Assembly: GCA_045532175.1 (NCBI GenBank)
Contig: JAZSFK010000054.1
Coordinates: forward strand, 15,257 to 79,256
From: Fimenecus sp045532175
GTDB lineage: Bacteria; Bacillota; Clostridia; Oscillospirales; Acutalibacteraceae
Length of the DNA: 64,000 bases
Direction: 5' to 3'
Below are positions 41,094 to 51,778 of the stretch, piece after piece; within the stretch, counting starts at the first letter, position 1, and each line of letters starts with the position of its first letter. The position numbers and the translations under genes were made by a program. The notes beneath the pieces were generated by a model. It had not been told where the DNA came from. It saw nothing but the letters and a program-made list of their open reading frames with translations, and did not search any database.

Positions 41094-42907
41094 TGTCAGC
41101 AGGAGATTTAGTTACAAGAATATATAGTGGTTTTCGTGGTGTTGATTTCAGGGGTGACGAAATCAATCTTGTAAGAAGTCCTGATAGTCTTAATATGTGG
41201 AAGGACTATAAAGAAACAGACAGCATCCGGACAAGACCAAAGATGGAACAGGTGAAACTTTATGCTCTGATTTCCAAAACTGACCCAGAAACTGAAACTG
41301 AAACTAAAACAGTGGAACCTTTAATCGGCACGGTTTACGGTTATCACTTTTTTTTGCGTCGAAATGAATTATTAGAGTTTATACATTGTGGTAATGCTCT
41401 ATATCGAATTATGTATCCGTATAAAGATGGCTTCTATTTAATAAGAATGGGTGGTGATTCGGTGCAAATAAATGAAGCGCCAAGTCAGAGTTTCATTCTT
41501 AATGACCGTCTTTATATTAAAGATGGAAAAGATTTTATAATATGGACTCAGGAAGAAGGTATGATACTTCTTACTGATGATTATACAGAAATAGGAGAAA
41601 ATTCAGAATATGATTTAAGACATATACCAACTACGTCCATAGCGAGAGAACCATCGGGTAGAGGTGGAAAAAATCATGAAGAAGTTAATATGCTTACGGA
41701 AAAGAGAAAAAACACATTCCTTGCAGATGGTATAAGCACAGAGTATTTCCTTGACGCACAAAATCTTGATGAAAGTAGAGTTGTTGTAAAGGTGAATGGT
41801 GTAACTATACGTGAATACACTGTGGACTATATAGCGGGAAAAATAACATTCGATGAACCACCACCGGTACCATTAACAGACGGACAGGATAATGTTGAGA
41901 TTACTTTCCGAAAAACTGTTCCCGGAAGTGAGGAAAAGATTAAAGAATGCACAATCTTACAAGTATTTGATAATAGAGTGTTTTATAGCGGAAATCCAAA
42001 GTATCCGAATATGATATGGTATTCTGCTCTTGATGACCCACTCTATGTCAGTGACCGTGATTATAACAAAGAAGGCTTTGACACATCCGCTGTAAAAGGA
42101 ATGGTAGCAGGTAATAACGCATTATGGGTACTTAAAGAACCATCACCTGCGAATACGTCGTTATTCTATCACACGCCAACAACAGATTATGAATATGGTA
42201 AGATTTATCCAAATACACATTCTAATATTTCCACAGGTTGCGTTGGTAAAGCAATTAACTTTAATGATGATATTGTATTCTTCAGTGAAAGAGGAATGGA
42301 AGGCATAAATGCGGACGTAACAAAGGAACAGGTAATAGCACACAGAAGCACTTTGGTTGACCGTAAGCTTCTTGCAGAACCGAATTATAAAAATATGATT
42401 TTGGCAGAATGGGAAGGATATTTACTTGTTTTTATTGATAACAAGGTTTATCTTGCAGACAGCAGAGCTATGTTCACAAACGAAAACCACGTTGAATATG
42501 AATGGTTCTATTGGGAGTTGGATAAGAAGATAACCTCTGTAAGTACCCGTGACGGTATTTTGTATTTAGGTACTGAAGAAGGACTCTATACTCTTACGGA
42601 CACAACAAGCGACGTTGAGAGCTATTGGGTAACACCGTTAGATAAATTCAAGCATCCGCAGTATATGAAGACAACAAATAAAAGGGGATGTGTTACAGAA
42701 GCAAAAGGCGACATCTCTTTGTATGTAAAAACAAATAAGACGGATTTTGAGTTGATTGTTGAACACAAAGACGTGAAGGACTCTTTTATAAGCAGAATTA
42801 AGCGTAAGAAGTTTAAAGATATTCAGTTGAAATTCTATTCCACAACGAGATTCAGTTTGGAAGCAAGTACGTTGGAGTGCTTTGTGGGTGGATACTTGAA
42901 ACGGTAA
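41093..42907 (+). CDS. beta-propeller tail protein (P22 gp10-like nozzle/stabilisation protein)
   Basis: A 604-residue protein with repeated propeller-like blades (for example VFYSGNPKYPNMIWYSALDDP, ALWVLKEP, DIVFFSERGMEGINADV, LYLGTEEGLYTL). The order connector, propeller, ejection proteins matches podoviruses such as P22. There the gp10-type hexamer plugs the portal and stabilises packaged DNA. Confidence 0.72.
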   Translation: MSAGDLVTRIYSGFRGVDFRGDEINLVRSPDSLNMWKDYKETDSIRTRPKMEQVKLYALISKTDPETETETKTVEPLIGTVYGYHFFLRRNELLEFIHCGNALYRIMYPYKDGFYLIRMGGDSVQINEAPSQSFILNDRLYIKDGKDFIIWTQEEGMILLTDDYTEIGENSEYDLRHIPTTSIAREPSGRGGKNHEEVNMLTEKRKNTFLADGISTEYFLDAQNLDESRVVVKVNGVTIREYTVDYIAGKITFDEPPPVPLTDGQDNVEITFRKTVPGSEEKIKECTILQVFDNRVFYSGNPKYPNMIWYSALDDPLYVSDRDYNKEGFDTSAVKGMVAGNNALWVLKEPSPANTSLFYHTPTTDYEYGKIYPNTHSNISTGCVGKAINFNDDIVFFSERGMEGINADVTKEQVIAHRSTLVDRKLLAEPNYKNMILAEWEGYLLVFIDNKVYLADSRAMFTNENHVEYEWFYWELDKKITSVSTRDGILYLGTEEGLYTLTDTTSDVESYWVTPLDKFKHPQYMKTTNKRGCVTEAKGDISLYVKTNKTDFELIVEHKDVKDSFISRIKRKKFKDIQLKFYSTTRFSLEASTLECFVGGYLKR

Positions 42908-42919
42908 GGAAGTGATAAT

Positions 42920-43921
42920 GTGGCATACGATATAAATTATAATGACGAAAGATTTACGGAAGTCGAAGCTGACAAAAAAGAAGCATTAAGTGAAGCCGAG
43001 CAGATGTATGGCGATATGATTAACGAGTCTGATAAATTTTATCAGGCTCAAATTGATGCTTCTAAAGATTGGGCGGATAAGCAGGCACAGTTACAACAGG
43101 AACAGACGGATTTTGCCATTGAAAAGATTGAGCAACAAAAAGAACAAGAACATAAAGACTATATAAAAGAACAGTCAGGTGCTTATGTTGATTGGCAAAA
43201 GCAGAGTAATCCTTACGGTGTTAATGCCGAACAGATTGCCTCTATGGGACTTCAGAACAGCGGGTATGCTGAAAGCTCACAGGTGGCTATGTACACTGCG
43301 TATCAAAGCAGGGTTGCAGCAGCAAGAGAGTCATATAAACTTGCAGTATTGAATTATGATAATGCGATTAAGGAAGCAATTTTGCAGAATAACAGTGCAT
43401 TAGCAGAAATTGCCTATAAATCACTACAACAGCAATTAGAATTATCTCTTCAAAGTTTCCAATATCAGAATAGCCTGTTAATTGAAAAAGCAAATAAGAA
43501 GGCAGAGATTGACGACAGATACTATAATCGTTCACAGAATGTACTTGCACAGATGAACCATGAAAATGCACTTGATTTCCAGCGTGAACAATTTAATTGG
43601 CAGAAGTCACAGGCAAGTAAATCAAGTAGTGGCTCGTCGGGTGGAGGTGGGACCGTATTAGCTGGTATTTCATCATCGGGTGGTATAGCAAATGCGGGGT
43701 TGTTAGGTGCAACTCTGTCTGCGAGTAGTAGTCGCGAATTAACTGTGGATATGCATAGTGTAAATGATTTGGGATATGGTCCGATTGATGAAGTAGGGTT
43801 AAATGAATTAGTTGCTTCTGGTGAAGTTGTCGAGTATGAAGAGAATGGTAAACTTAAGTATATGAGACGTTCTGACTGGAACAAAATGAGGACAAAGCAA
43901 TTTTTCGATTCGCTTAAATAA
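42920..43921 (+). CDS. coiled-coil internal virion protein, probable ejection protein
   Basis: A 333-residue protein. Residues ~20-90 and ~130-220 form long glutamine-rich coiled coils. A Ser/Gly linker (SSSGSSGGGG, about 234-243) leads to a short C-terminal domain. It starts at a GTG after AAGGAAGTG and precedes the giant polyvalent protein. Short-tailed phages carry such helical proteins in the capsid and inject them with the DNA. Confidence 0.6.
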   Translation: MAYDINYNDERFTEVEADKKEALSEAEQMYGDMINESDKFYQAQIDASKDWADKQAQLQQEQTDFAIEKIEQQKEQEHKDYIKEQSGAYVDWQKQSNPYGVNAEQIASMGLQNSGYAESSQVAMYTAYQSRVAAARESYKLAVLNYDNAIKEAILQNNSALAEIAYKSLQQQLELSLQSFQYQNSLLIEKANKKAEIDDRYYNRSQNVLAQMNHENALDFQREQFNWQKSQASKSSSGSSGGGGTVLAGISSSGGIANAGLLGATLSASSSRELTVDMHSVNDLGYGPIDEVGLNELVASGEVVEYEENGKLKYMRRSDWNKMRTKQFFDSLK

Positions 43922-43938
43922 AATTAGGAAGTGGCATT

Positions 43939-46900
43939 ATGAGTTTTAATTCTGAATATCAAAAGCTTCGTAAGAAACGAATACAACAGGGGAACATACC
44001 AAGAGTTAATAATGTAGCTCCGGCAACATTGAACACAACAAAACAGATAACTAATAGAGTTAAAGGAAAAGCATCGAATAATGCTATAACAAATCCAGAC
44101 GGCTTTTCTCCTTATCGAACTATATCACCAAATGCAAGTGCAATTAGTAATGGCTCATATAGTTATGGTACAGATAATAAGAATAATACTTATCTTCAAA
44201 AAGGTAATTATTTTAGCGACGGCAAATGGGATGCATGGGATTTAACAAAAACTATACTCGGTACAGCTGCAGACATAGGCGTGAATGCGTTCGGTGCATT
44301 AGGCGATGTTAGTGAGGGACTTCTTAACTTCGGGGCTACTGTTGTTGGTAAGGCCGGAGGATTGCTCGGATTTGAGGATTTTGAAAAGAATACAGAGAGA
44401 TTTATCAAGGAAGATAAAATTGGTGGTGCAAATGTCATAAATGATGATATAGCATACTTTACAGGGTATGATGCGGACGAAAAATCTTTTCTTGGAGAAA
44501 AATCGGATGGTTTGGTACAATCAGGCGCTCAAATGATGACTGCAAGTGCGTTGCAGACTGTTGGGGTTCCTTGGTGGGTGACAATGGGTTCGACTTCTTT
44601 TGGCGGTAAAATGAGTGAGTCTTTAAATGAGGGAGCATCCTTTAACGAGGCTATTGCGAGTAGTGCGATTAGTGCGGGTGCTGAAATTCTGACAGAAAAA
44701 TTGTCAGGTGGTATTAAGTTTGGTGGTAAAGCATTAGATGATGTCTTGACTCAAAAACTTGCTACAAGCATTTCCAATAAATTTGTCAGAACAGCTTTGA
44801 AACTTGGCGTGGATATTACCGGTGAAGCCGGGGAAGAATTTTTGTCACAGGCTATAAACAATTTTGGCGAATGGCTTACGTATCGTAAAGATGAAGAACT
44901 TTGGGACGTTATGGCATCAGAAGAAGCACTTGAAGGATATTTAGAATCCGCCATAAGTGGTGGACTTCTCGGCGGATTCTCGGGTGGTTATAAAATCGTT
45001 AAATCAGCACGTCATGGAGTTGACTATACAAGTCAATTAACATCTTATGAAGAAAAAGTAGTAAACGCTGTCTATGAAAATCGTATTGCAGAAATGGAAG
45101 CAGACGGCAAAAAGGCGACTGCAAAAGAAAAAAATAAAATCTATGATGAGGTTAAGAATGACCTGAATAAAGGTCGTATCAGTATTGATACTATCGAGAG
45201 TGTGCTTGGTGGCGAAACATATAAGCAGTATCAGTCAGCGGTTGAAAAAGACAACGAGATGAAAGAACTGCAGAAAGAATATGACACCCTTTACAGAATG
45301 AAGAACGGCGAAAAGTCGGATGAACAGATTGACCGTCAAAAAGAACTTAAGCAACAGTTAGAAGAATATAAAAACACTTCAAAATTAAGTGATATTAAAA
45401 AACAGTTGAGTAATGAGGTTTCAGAACTTGCAAAGTCAAGTAAACTTGTTGAGAGCTACAATGAGAAATCTCGTAAAAGTCAAGCCTTTGAGGCTGACCT
45501 TTCCAAGTATGATGCGAAGATGCAAGAAACAGTTAAGAGAGCCATCGACAGCGGAATATTGAATAACACAAACAGAACACACGAATTCGTTGATTTAGTT
45601 GCAAAACTTTCAGCGGATAAGGGTGTTCCTTTTGATTTCACAAATAATGAGAAAATCAAGTCTTCAGGTTTCGCTATCGAAGGTAAGCAGGTTAACGGCT
45701 ATGTGCAGGGGAATAATATCTCTATCAATATCGACTCAACCTCTGCACTCAATAAGGTTGTCGGCCACGAGATTACTCACGTGCTTGAGGGTACGGAGCT
45801 TTATAACGAGCTTGCTAATGCGGTTAAAGAATTCGCCACAGCAAAAGGTGAATATGACAGCAAATTGCAATCGATTACAAAGCTTTATGAAGGTGTTGAA
45901 GATGCCAATATCGAAAATGAAGTTGTTGCAGAATTGGTTGGAGAATATCTTTTCAGTGACCCTGAATTCATAAAGAGATTATCAACAGAGCAACCAACAT
46001 TGTTCAAAAAGATTTTTGACGAAATCAAGTATCTTTGCAAGGTTGCCACCGCAGGCAGTAAAGAAGCAAGACAGCTTGAAAAGGCTAAAAAGACCTTTGA
46101 AGAAGCATACAGACAAAAAAATAACACCGCCACAAATGACGGTGTGAAGTATAGTATTGAAAAATTTGATGATGGTAAACAGTATGTAAAAGCAGATAGA
46201 CAAGTTTTTAGTGGAAACGACCCTAAACAATGGGGAGAACAGGTTACTGATTACATAAATGACACTATTCGTCACGGCAAAGATGTTGTTGTTTATGCTC
46301 AGGATGGTGACGCCTTAACTATTACTGAAAATACAGCTGGTAAAGCTGCATTTAGAAATGATGTTAAATTGCAAGATGGCTCATCACGACCAATGACGGA
46401 TGAAGAATATGCAGTTAAGCTTCGTGCAGAATCCCACATTGATGAAATATCACAAGTGTCAAGACGAGGTAATAAAACTGTTCCTGATTATAAGAATCAT
46501 AATTTTGCAAAAGATGGTTTTAATTACCGAACGGCCTACTTTATGGATGCTGATGGAAAATATTATCGTTTGACTTTATCTGTAGGTAAAAATGGTGTCA
46601 TAAATACTGTCTACAATGTAGGTAAAATAAAAGAAGAAGGCAAGTACTCACTTCGTGGGTCAAAGCCCGTAACGGACGAATCCGTTACCATGAGGTCGTC
46701 TTCTTCTAACAATAGTGTACCACAAGATAACTCTACTGTCAACAATTATTCTATGCAAAAGAACGCAAAGTATTCATTAAGCAATGCTAATGATGATATT
46801 GGGCCTGTTAGAGAACGCAACAATGTTTACGGTGAGGATATTAAGCTGCAGGTTGATGGTCCTGTGCGTGAGGATGTTAAATCAACTGCAACCACAACCG

Positions 46901-49900
46901 AAACAAATACTTCGCAAGACCTTGGACCGACCGCAGAGGATATAAAGAAGCAAAATTCAATTGTTGGAGAGGATGAAGAATTTACCATTCTTGAAGATTC
47001 CGAAACCCCTTCAGCGGAAATAAACATAGAAAATACTGCTGACACAATTGATACAGAAGCGGTTACAAGGCTTTCAAGCAAGGTTATAAGCACTCTTGGT
47101 ATCGGTAAGAGTAAAGCTAACCGAAACGCTGTAAGAGAGCTTGTAAAGGTTCTTGGCGATAATTACTCAATATCTTCAAAAGAGGATTTATACAATGCAG
47201 TTGCAGAAAAATTCGGTACTCAGTATGTTGAAGAGCTGAATGAAGAAATCGCAGGTGCAAGAAGCTATCTCAAAGAGGTGAAAATCAACGTTACAAATTC
47301 TGTTAAAAGTGAGTTCGGCAGTACAAAAGATTATAGTTCATTTGTCAAGAGTAATTTCGGTAAGCTGTGGATTTCAAAAGAGGGTGCAGGTATTGACCAG
47401 ATATATGCTGAACTCAATGAAATGTATCCACACTTGTTCCCGGAAGATATTGTGAATCAAGCTGACCAATTAAAACAGATTTCTGATGTTGTGAATAAAC
47501 CAAAGTCAGACTTTGTGCCTTTTGAACTTGATGATGACGTTCTTCAGGAAGCAACGGATTTAATTTATGACAGTGTTACCGAGTACCGTGATGCGGTAAG
47601 TAAGGTTAATGAAGTTACAGATAGTATTGAAGTAGCGGATGTAAGTGATAAGGTTAAAAAGCAGATTAAGGATGAACTGCTTACGGCCTATGAAAAGATT
47701 GAGGCTGAATTCAACATTGATAAGAAAAACCTTGTTAACGAGTTGAATGAACGAAGGAACAATCTTGAAGCCGATACTGTGGATAAAAACACCTTCCTCA
47801 CAAATCATACAAACGAACTCTACAACGAGTTGAAGGGACTTAAAAAAGGTATTAAGGCTTCAGAGGACCTTGCATATTTCCTCGATTTAGGATTTAACTG
47901 GAATGAACTTAAATCTACATTTTTAAAGGTTGGCAAATGGCCGGACACTGTTTTGAACTCTGAATCGGAAATTGAAAAAACTGTTCGTGATTTCCTTGAC
48001 CAAAAATATGATGATACTATTCAGGAACTTAACGATTTCGATTGGACTATGGAAGATGAAATCAGCAGTCTTGAAAGTAAAGCAGAGGAAAAAAGGAACA
48101 ATGCCCGACTTGCTGTGAACGGTAAGCTTGTCAGAGAAATTATGGATGCTGAACAGGTTGCTATGATGGGTGACACATCACTCTGGAAAGACAAGAATAT
48201 GGGTCTTAAGTATAAAACCAACACAGAACGTCGCAACTTCAGGGATATTGTAAAAGACAAGTTTGGTAAAGCAAATATTAAACTTGCAGATGCTCTTAAT
48301 GATTACTTTATGGGCACATATAACCATAATGAAGCAGAACTCAAAAGAGAGGCTGCAGTTATTCAAAAGAATTTCGCTGACCTTAAATTGAATAAATACG
48401 AAGATGTTTTTGTTCAGATGAAAGGTGAGTTTTTACATAATCCGCACACTGAATTAACCCAACACGATATTGATACCTTCAAGAAGCTTTATGGTGATAA
48501 GGTTGACGAAGCAAAGGTTGACAAGACTATTGATATGGCAAGAGAAACTTACGACTCGTTAATTGAAAGAATGAATGAGGTCCTTGTTGCTCATGGTATG
48601 AAACCTATTGAATATCGAAGAGGTTATTTCCCGCATTTTTCCGAAGTTGAGAAAACCAAATGGCAGAATTTTGCTGAAAAGTTCCTGAACTGGAAGACTC
48701 AAAATAATGACATACCTACTGATATTGCGGGTATGACGGAAAGTTTTAAGCCTAACAGAAGTTGGCAGTCATTCAACAAGCAAAGAATTGGTGATGAAAC
48801 TGATTACAGCTTTATGAAAGGATTTGACGGTTATCTTCAAGGTTCGCTTGACTGGATATATCATATTGACGATATTATGAAACGTCGAGTGTTTGAAAAT
48901 CGTATCAGATATGACCATAGCGACGAAGGTGTTAAAAAGCAGATTCAGGAAATCTATAAAAATAATGAATTTGACACTAACGCAAAGCAAGAGCAGATTG
49001 ACCTTGTTTTCAGGGAAGCGAAAAATCCACTTAATAACTTTATTATCGATTTCAGAACGAGAACAAACACTCTTGCCGGCAAGAAAAGTTCAATGGATAG
49101 AGGTATGGAAGAATTTACAAGTCGTAAGTTTTATTCAACCGCAACCAATCTGAATAACAGAATCACTGCAAATATGGTTGTTGGTAGTGTTTCATCAGCA
49201 CTTACCAACTTTATTCCTATAACTCAATCCTGGGGTGAGGTATCGCCTGTTTCTTCCTTAAAAGCTATGAGAGATACTATTAAATCAACTTTCAAGGATG
49301 ACGGTACAATCAATAAATCAGATTTTCTTACAAACCGATTAAATAATGTTGAAAAGCTTTATCAGACCGGATGGGATAAGGTAATTAACAAAGCCGGTTG
49401 GTTGATGGAATCTATTGATAGCTTCACGTCACAAACAGTATGGCGTTCAAAATACCTTGAAAATATGTCAAAGGGTATGAGCGAAGCTGAAGCAATAAAA
49501 AATGCTGACCAATTTGCAGAAAACGTTCTTGCAGGTCGTAGTCGTGGCAATATGCCAACTATATTCGATTCTAAAAATCCTTTGATTAAAATGGCAACAG
49601 CATTCCAACTTGAAGTAAATAATCAGTATGGTTATATGTTCAAGGATATGCCACAGGACATGAAGGATGAATCAGTTGCAAAACTTGCAAAAGGTTATGC
49701 CACAATGTTTATTGGTGCTTATGCATATAATGCAATATATTCCTCGCTGACGGGCCGAGATGCAGCTTTTGACCCAATAGGTATCATTCAAGAACTTTTG
49801 AGTGACTTGTTCGATGATGAAGAGGATGAACCTGTAGACATTATTATGAATCTTACGGATAATGTTTTGGAAGAAATTCCGTTTATCGGTGGCTTCCTCG

Positions 49901-50952
49901 GTGGTGGTCGTATTCCAATTAGTTCAGCACTTCCCTATGACGACGGGATTCGTGGAGCTTTTGAAGGTACGATTACAGATTTGTCCGAAGGTGACATAGA
50001 AAACCTTACAAAAGAATGGCTTTCAAGTGCAGGTGCTTATTTGCTACTTCCTGCAGGTGGCGGTCAGCTTAAGAAGACTGTGCAGGGCCTATCAATGTTT
50101 GATGATGACCTTCCCATTGCGGGTTCATATACCGATAGTGGCAAACTTCGTTTTACTGTTGAAGAAACAATGGACGAGATGCTCAGGGCAGGATTGTTTG
50201 GCCAATACGCAAGTAAGAATGCACGGCAGTATTTTGATGAAGGACGCACACCATTAACAGAAAAGCAAACACAGGAGCTTGCTGACCTTGACATTCCGAT
50301 TGCTGATTATTGGAAATACCGTGACGGACTTGCAAAGCAAGAAACATTGGATGAAAAATTTGAGTATATTAATGACTTGGATTTAACAGATGAACAGAAA
50401 AACATCCTTATCAATAATATTGTTGATAGAAAAGAAAATGTTGATATATCAAATTATGATGATTTCAGCGGTTATGATGAATTTGATTTCTATTTAAAAA
50501 ATCAGGAAAAGTATGAATTCTTACAATCAAACAATATTTCTTATGCAGAATACACGGCGAATGAAGATACAAAAGAGAAATATGATAACATCTACTCTTG
50601 GTATAAAAACAATCCCGAACAGGTGACGGTATCAAAGGCTGTCACAAGTGACGTAATGGAATACAAGCATTACACAAGCGAATTGTATAACATAAAAGCA
50701 GATAAGGACAGAAACGGGAAATCTATCAGCGGTAGCAGAAAAGAAAAAGTAATTAACTATATCAACGGTCTTGACCTTGATATGGGGGCAAAGATGATAC
50801 TTTTCAGGAGTGAATACCCTGCGGACGATACCTATAATGCAGATATTCTTGACTATGTTAATGGTAGAAATGACCTGACCTATACAGAAAAGGTTACAAT
50901 TCTTAAGGGGTTAGACTTTAATGTAGATACAGAAGGTAATGTATGGTGGTAA
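43939..50952 (+). CDS. giant polyvalent ejection protein with zincin-like peptidase domain
   Basis: A 2337-residue protein, the largest gene in the window. Glycine-rich hydrophobic segments near 95-140 and 335-355 may insert in membranes. A coiled-coil region spans ~395-520. A gluzincin-like site HEITH (610-614) is followed by a second E-rich helix ENEVVAE (659-665). Residues ~735-900 hold a beta-rich polyvalent-protein-type domain (FNYRTAYFMDADGKYYRLTL). A Ser/Asn-rich spacer follows. The C-terminal ~600 residues include MATAFQLEVNNQYGYMFKDM, resembling LPD38-like phage ejection domains. It is probably packaged and injected with the DNA, acting at the envelope and on host targets. Confidence 0.75.
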   Translation: MSFNSEYQKLRKKRIQQGNIPRVNNVAPATLNTTKQITNRVKGKASNNAITNPDGFSPYRTISPNASAISNGSYSYGTDNKNNTYLQKGNYFSDGKWDAWDLTKTILGTAADIGVNAFGALGDVSEGLLNFGATVVGKAGGLLGFEDFEKNTERFIKEDKIGGANVINDDIAYFTGYDADEKSFLGEKSDGLVQSGAQMMTASALQTVGVPWWVTMGSTSFGGKMSESLNEGASFNEAIASSAISAGAEILTEKLSGGIKFGGKALDDVLTQKLATSISNKFVRTALKLGVDITGEAGEEFLSQAINNFGEWLTYRKDEELWDVMASEEALEGYLESAISGGLLGGFSGGYKIVKSARHGVDYTSQLTSYEEKVVNAVYENRIAEMEADGKKATAKEKNKIYDEVKNDLNKGRISIDTIESVLGGETYKQYQSAVEKDNEMKELQKEYDTLYRMKNGEKSDEQIDRQKELKQQLEEYKNTSKLSDIKKQLSNEVSELAKSSKLVESYNEKSRKSQAFEADLSKYDAKMQETVKRAIDSGILNNTNRTHEFVDLVAKLSADKGVPFDFTNNEKIKSSGFAIEGKQVNGYVQGNNISINIDSTSALNKVVGHEITHVLEGTELYNELANAVKEFATAKGEYDSKLQSITKLYEGVEDANIENEVVAELVGEYLFSDPEFIKRLSTEQPTLFKKIFDEIKYLCKVATAGSKEARQLEKAKKTFEEAYRQKNNTATNDGVKYSIEKFDDGKQYVKADRQVFSGNDPKQWGEQVTDYINDTIRHGKDVVVYAQDGDALTITENTAGKAAFRNDVKLQDGSSRPMTDEEYAVKLRAESHIDEISQVSRRGNKTVPDYKNHNFAKDGFNYRTAYFMDADGKYYRLTLSVGKNGVINTVYNVGKIKEEGKYSLRGSKPVTDESVTMRSSSSNNSVPQDNSTVNNYSMQKNAKYSLSNANDDIGPVRERNNVYGEDIKLQVDGPVREDVKSTATTTETNTSQDLGPTAEDIKKQNSIVGEDEEFTILEDSETPSAEINIENTADTIDTEAVTRLSSKVISTLGIGKSKANRNAVRELVKVLGDNYSISSKEDLYNAVAEKFGTQYVEELNEEIAGARSYLKEVKINVTNSVKSEFGSTKDYSSFVKSNFGKLWISKEGAGIDQIYAELNEMYPHLFPEDIVNQADQLKQISDVVNKPKSDFVPFELDDDVLQEATDLIYDSVTEYRDAVSKVNEVTDSIEVADVSDKVKKQIKDELLTAYEKIEAEFNIDKKNLVNELNERRNNLEADTVDKNTFLTNHTNELYNELKGLKKGIKASEDLAYFLDLGFNWNELKSTFLKVGKWPDTVLNSESEIEKTVRDFLDQKYDDTIQELNDFDWTMEDEISSLESKAEEKRNNARLAVNGKLVREIMDAEQVAMMGDTSLWKDKNMGLKYKTNTERRNFRDIVKDKFGKANIKLADALNDYFMGTYNHNEAELKREAAVIQKNFADLKLNKYEDVFVQMKGEFLHNPHTELTQHDIDTFKKLYGDKVDEAKVDKTIDMARETYDSLIERMNEVLVAHGMKPIEYRRGYFPHFSEVEKTKWQNFAEKFLNWKTQNNDIPTDIAGMTESFKPNRSWQSFNKQRIGDETDYSFMKGFDGYLQGSLDWIYHIDDIMKRRVFENRIRYDHSDEGVKKQIQEIYKNNEFDTNAKQEQIDLVFREAKNPLNNFIIDFRTRTNTLAGKKSSMDRGMEEFTSRKFYSTATNLNNRITANMVVGSVSSALTNFIPITQSWGEVSPVSSLKAMRDTIKSTFKDDGTINKSDFLTNRLNNVEKLYQTGWDKVINKAGWLMESIDSFTSQTVWRSKYLENMSKGMSEAEAIKNADQFAENVLAGRSRGNMPTIFDSKNPLIKMATAFQLEVNNQYGYMFKDMPQDMKDESVAKLAKGYATMFIGAYAYNAIYSSLTGRDAAFDPIGIIQELLSDLFDDEEDEPVDIIMNLTDNVLEEIPFIGGFLGGGRIPISSALPYDDGIRGAFEGTITDLSEGDIENLTKEWLSSAGAYLLLPAGGGQLKKTVQGLSMFDDDLPIAGSYTDSGKLRFTVEETMDEMLRAGLFGQYASKNARQYFDEGRTPLTEKQTQELADLDIPIADYWKYRDGLAKQETLDEKFEYINDLDLTDEQKNILINNIVDRKENVDISNYDDFSGYDEFDFYLKNQEKYEFLQSNNISYAEYTANEDTKEKYDNIYSWYKNNPEQVTVSKAVTSDVMEYKHYTSELYNIKADKDRNGKSISGSRKEKVINYINGLDLDMGAKMILFRSEYPADDTYNADILDYVNGRNDLTYTEKVTILKGLDFNVDTEGNVWW

Positions 50953-50964
50953 AGGGGGAATAAT

Positions 50965-51765
50965 ATGTCAATTCCAAAACAGGACAGGCAAGGTGCAAGA
51001 ACTGTTGAACAACTAATGCAAAGGTATAAGTTGGATGGTATTGGTGAAGATGTAGTAAGTGAAATGATTAAGCAATTAGGTCAGGTGAATGAACACCTGG
51101 CCTTAATTGATACCTCGATTACACAAAAACTTAATATTTTACTTTCAAGCAATCAGACGTGGTTTTATGGTGGTGTTCCAACGTTGGAAAATTACCCTGT
51201 AAATGAGTGGACTGATACCACCCACAAAGACAGCCATATTGGTGATTTCTACTATGACACGGATAATGAAAAGGTTTATATCTTTACAAAATGTGATGGA
51301 GTGTATGAATGGAAAAGCTGTTTCAGCGGTGGCTGTGACATTGACCACGAAGCTTTACGTCAAGAAGGCTATGACGAAGGATTTTTAGCAGGTCAGGAGA
51401 GTGTACCTGCAGGACGTCAAACTAAAACAGGCACGTTCACTATCGAGACAAGCACTGGTACACCAACAATCGCACATAACTGTGGGTTTATTCCTTCGAT
51501 GTTTGTGGTATATCCGATTGAAGAATATGTTTCAGGGGATTTGATGATACTTGGATGTGTTATGCATAATATAAGTCAATTTGAAAATGTTGAAGCCACA
51601 AAGACCCATAATACAATTCTTGAAAATTTAGCATCAGCTGTTACGTGGGGGCAAGCTTTGACAAAGCCCGGTGAACTTGCTGAAAACACTGCAACGTTAG
51701 GCTATACAAGTGGGGCACGTCTTTGGAGAGCAAATTTCCAGTATGGCTGGATGGCCATTGAATAA
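50965..51765 (+). CDS. tail fibre or baseplate-like protein
   Basis: A 266-residue protein. An N-terminal helical anchor (residues 1-60) is followed by a short WFYGGVPTLENYPVNEW module of the type seen in collagen-less phage tail proteins. After the EEGYDEGFLAGQESV-like segment comes a beta-rich C-terminal domain (TKTGTFTIETSTGTPTIAHNCGFIPSMFVVY). It is placed between the ejection protein and lysis genes, preceded by AAAGGGGG. A receptor-binding or fibre role is likely. Confidence 0.6.
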   Translation: MSIPKQDRQGARTVEQLMQRYKLDGIGEDVVSEMIKQLGQVNEHLALIDTSITQKLNILLSSNQTWFYGGVPTLENYPVNEWTDTTHKDSHIGDFYYDTDNEKVYIFTKCDGVYEWKSCFSGGCDIDHEALRQEGYDEGFLAGQESVPAGRQTKTGTFTIETSTGTPTIAHNCGFIPSMFVVYPIEEYVSGDLMILGCVMHNISQFENVEATKTHNTILENLASAVTWGQALTKPGELAENTATLGYTSGARLWRANFQYGWMAIE

Positions 51766-51778
51766 GGGGGTGATGCCA

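Noticed and set aside
41289..41310. Short ACTGAA repeats inside the propeller gene
   Set aside because: They encode a TETETET-like linker in frame. This is coding low complexity, not a CRISPR or regulatory repeat.
44208..44438. Minus-strand ORFs opposite the giant ejection protein
   Set aside because: Many short antisense frames occur across this gene, all without ribosome binding sites and with composition typical of shadows.
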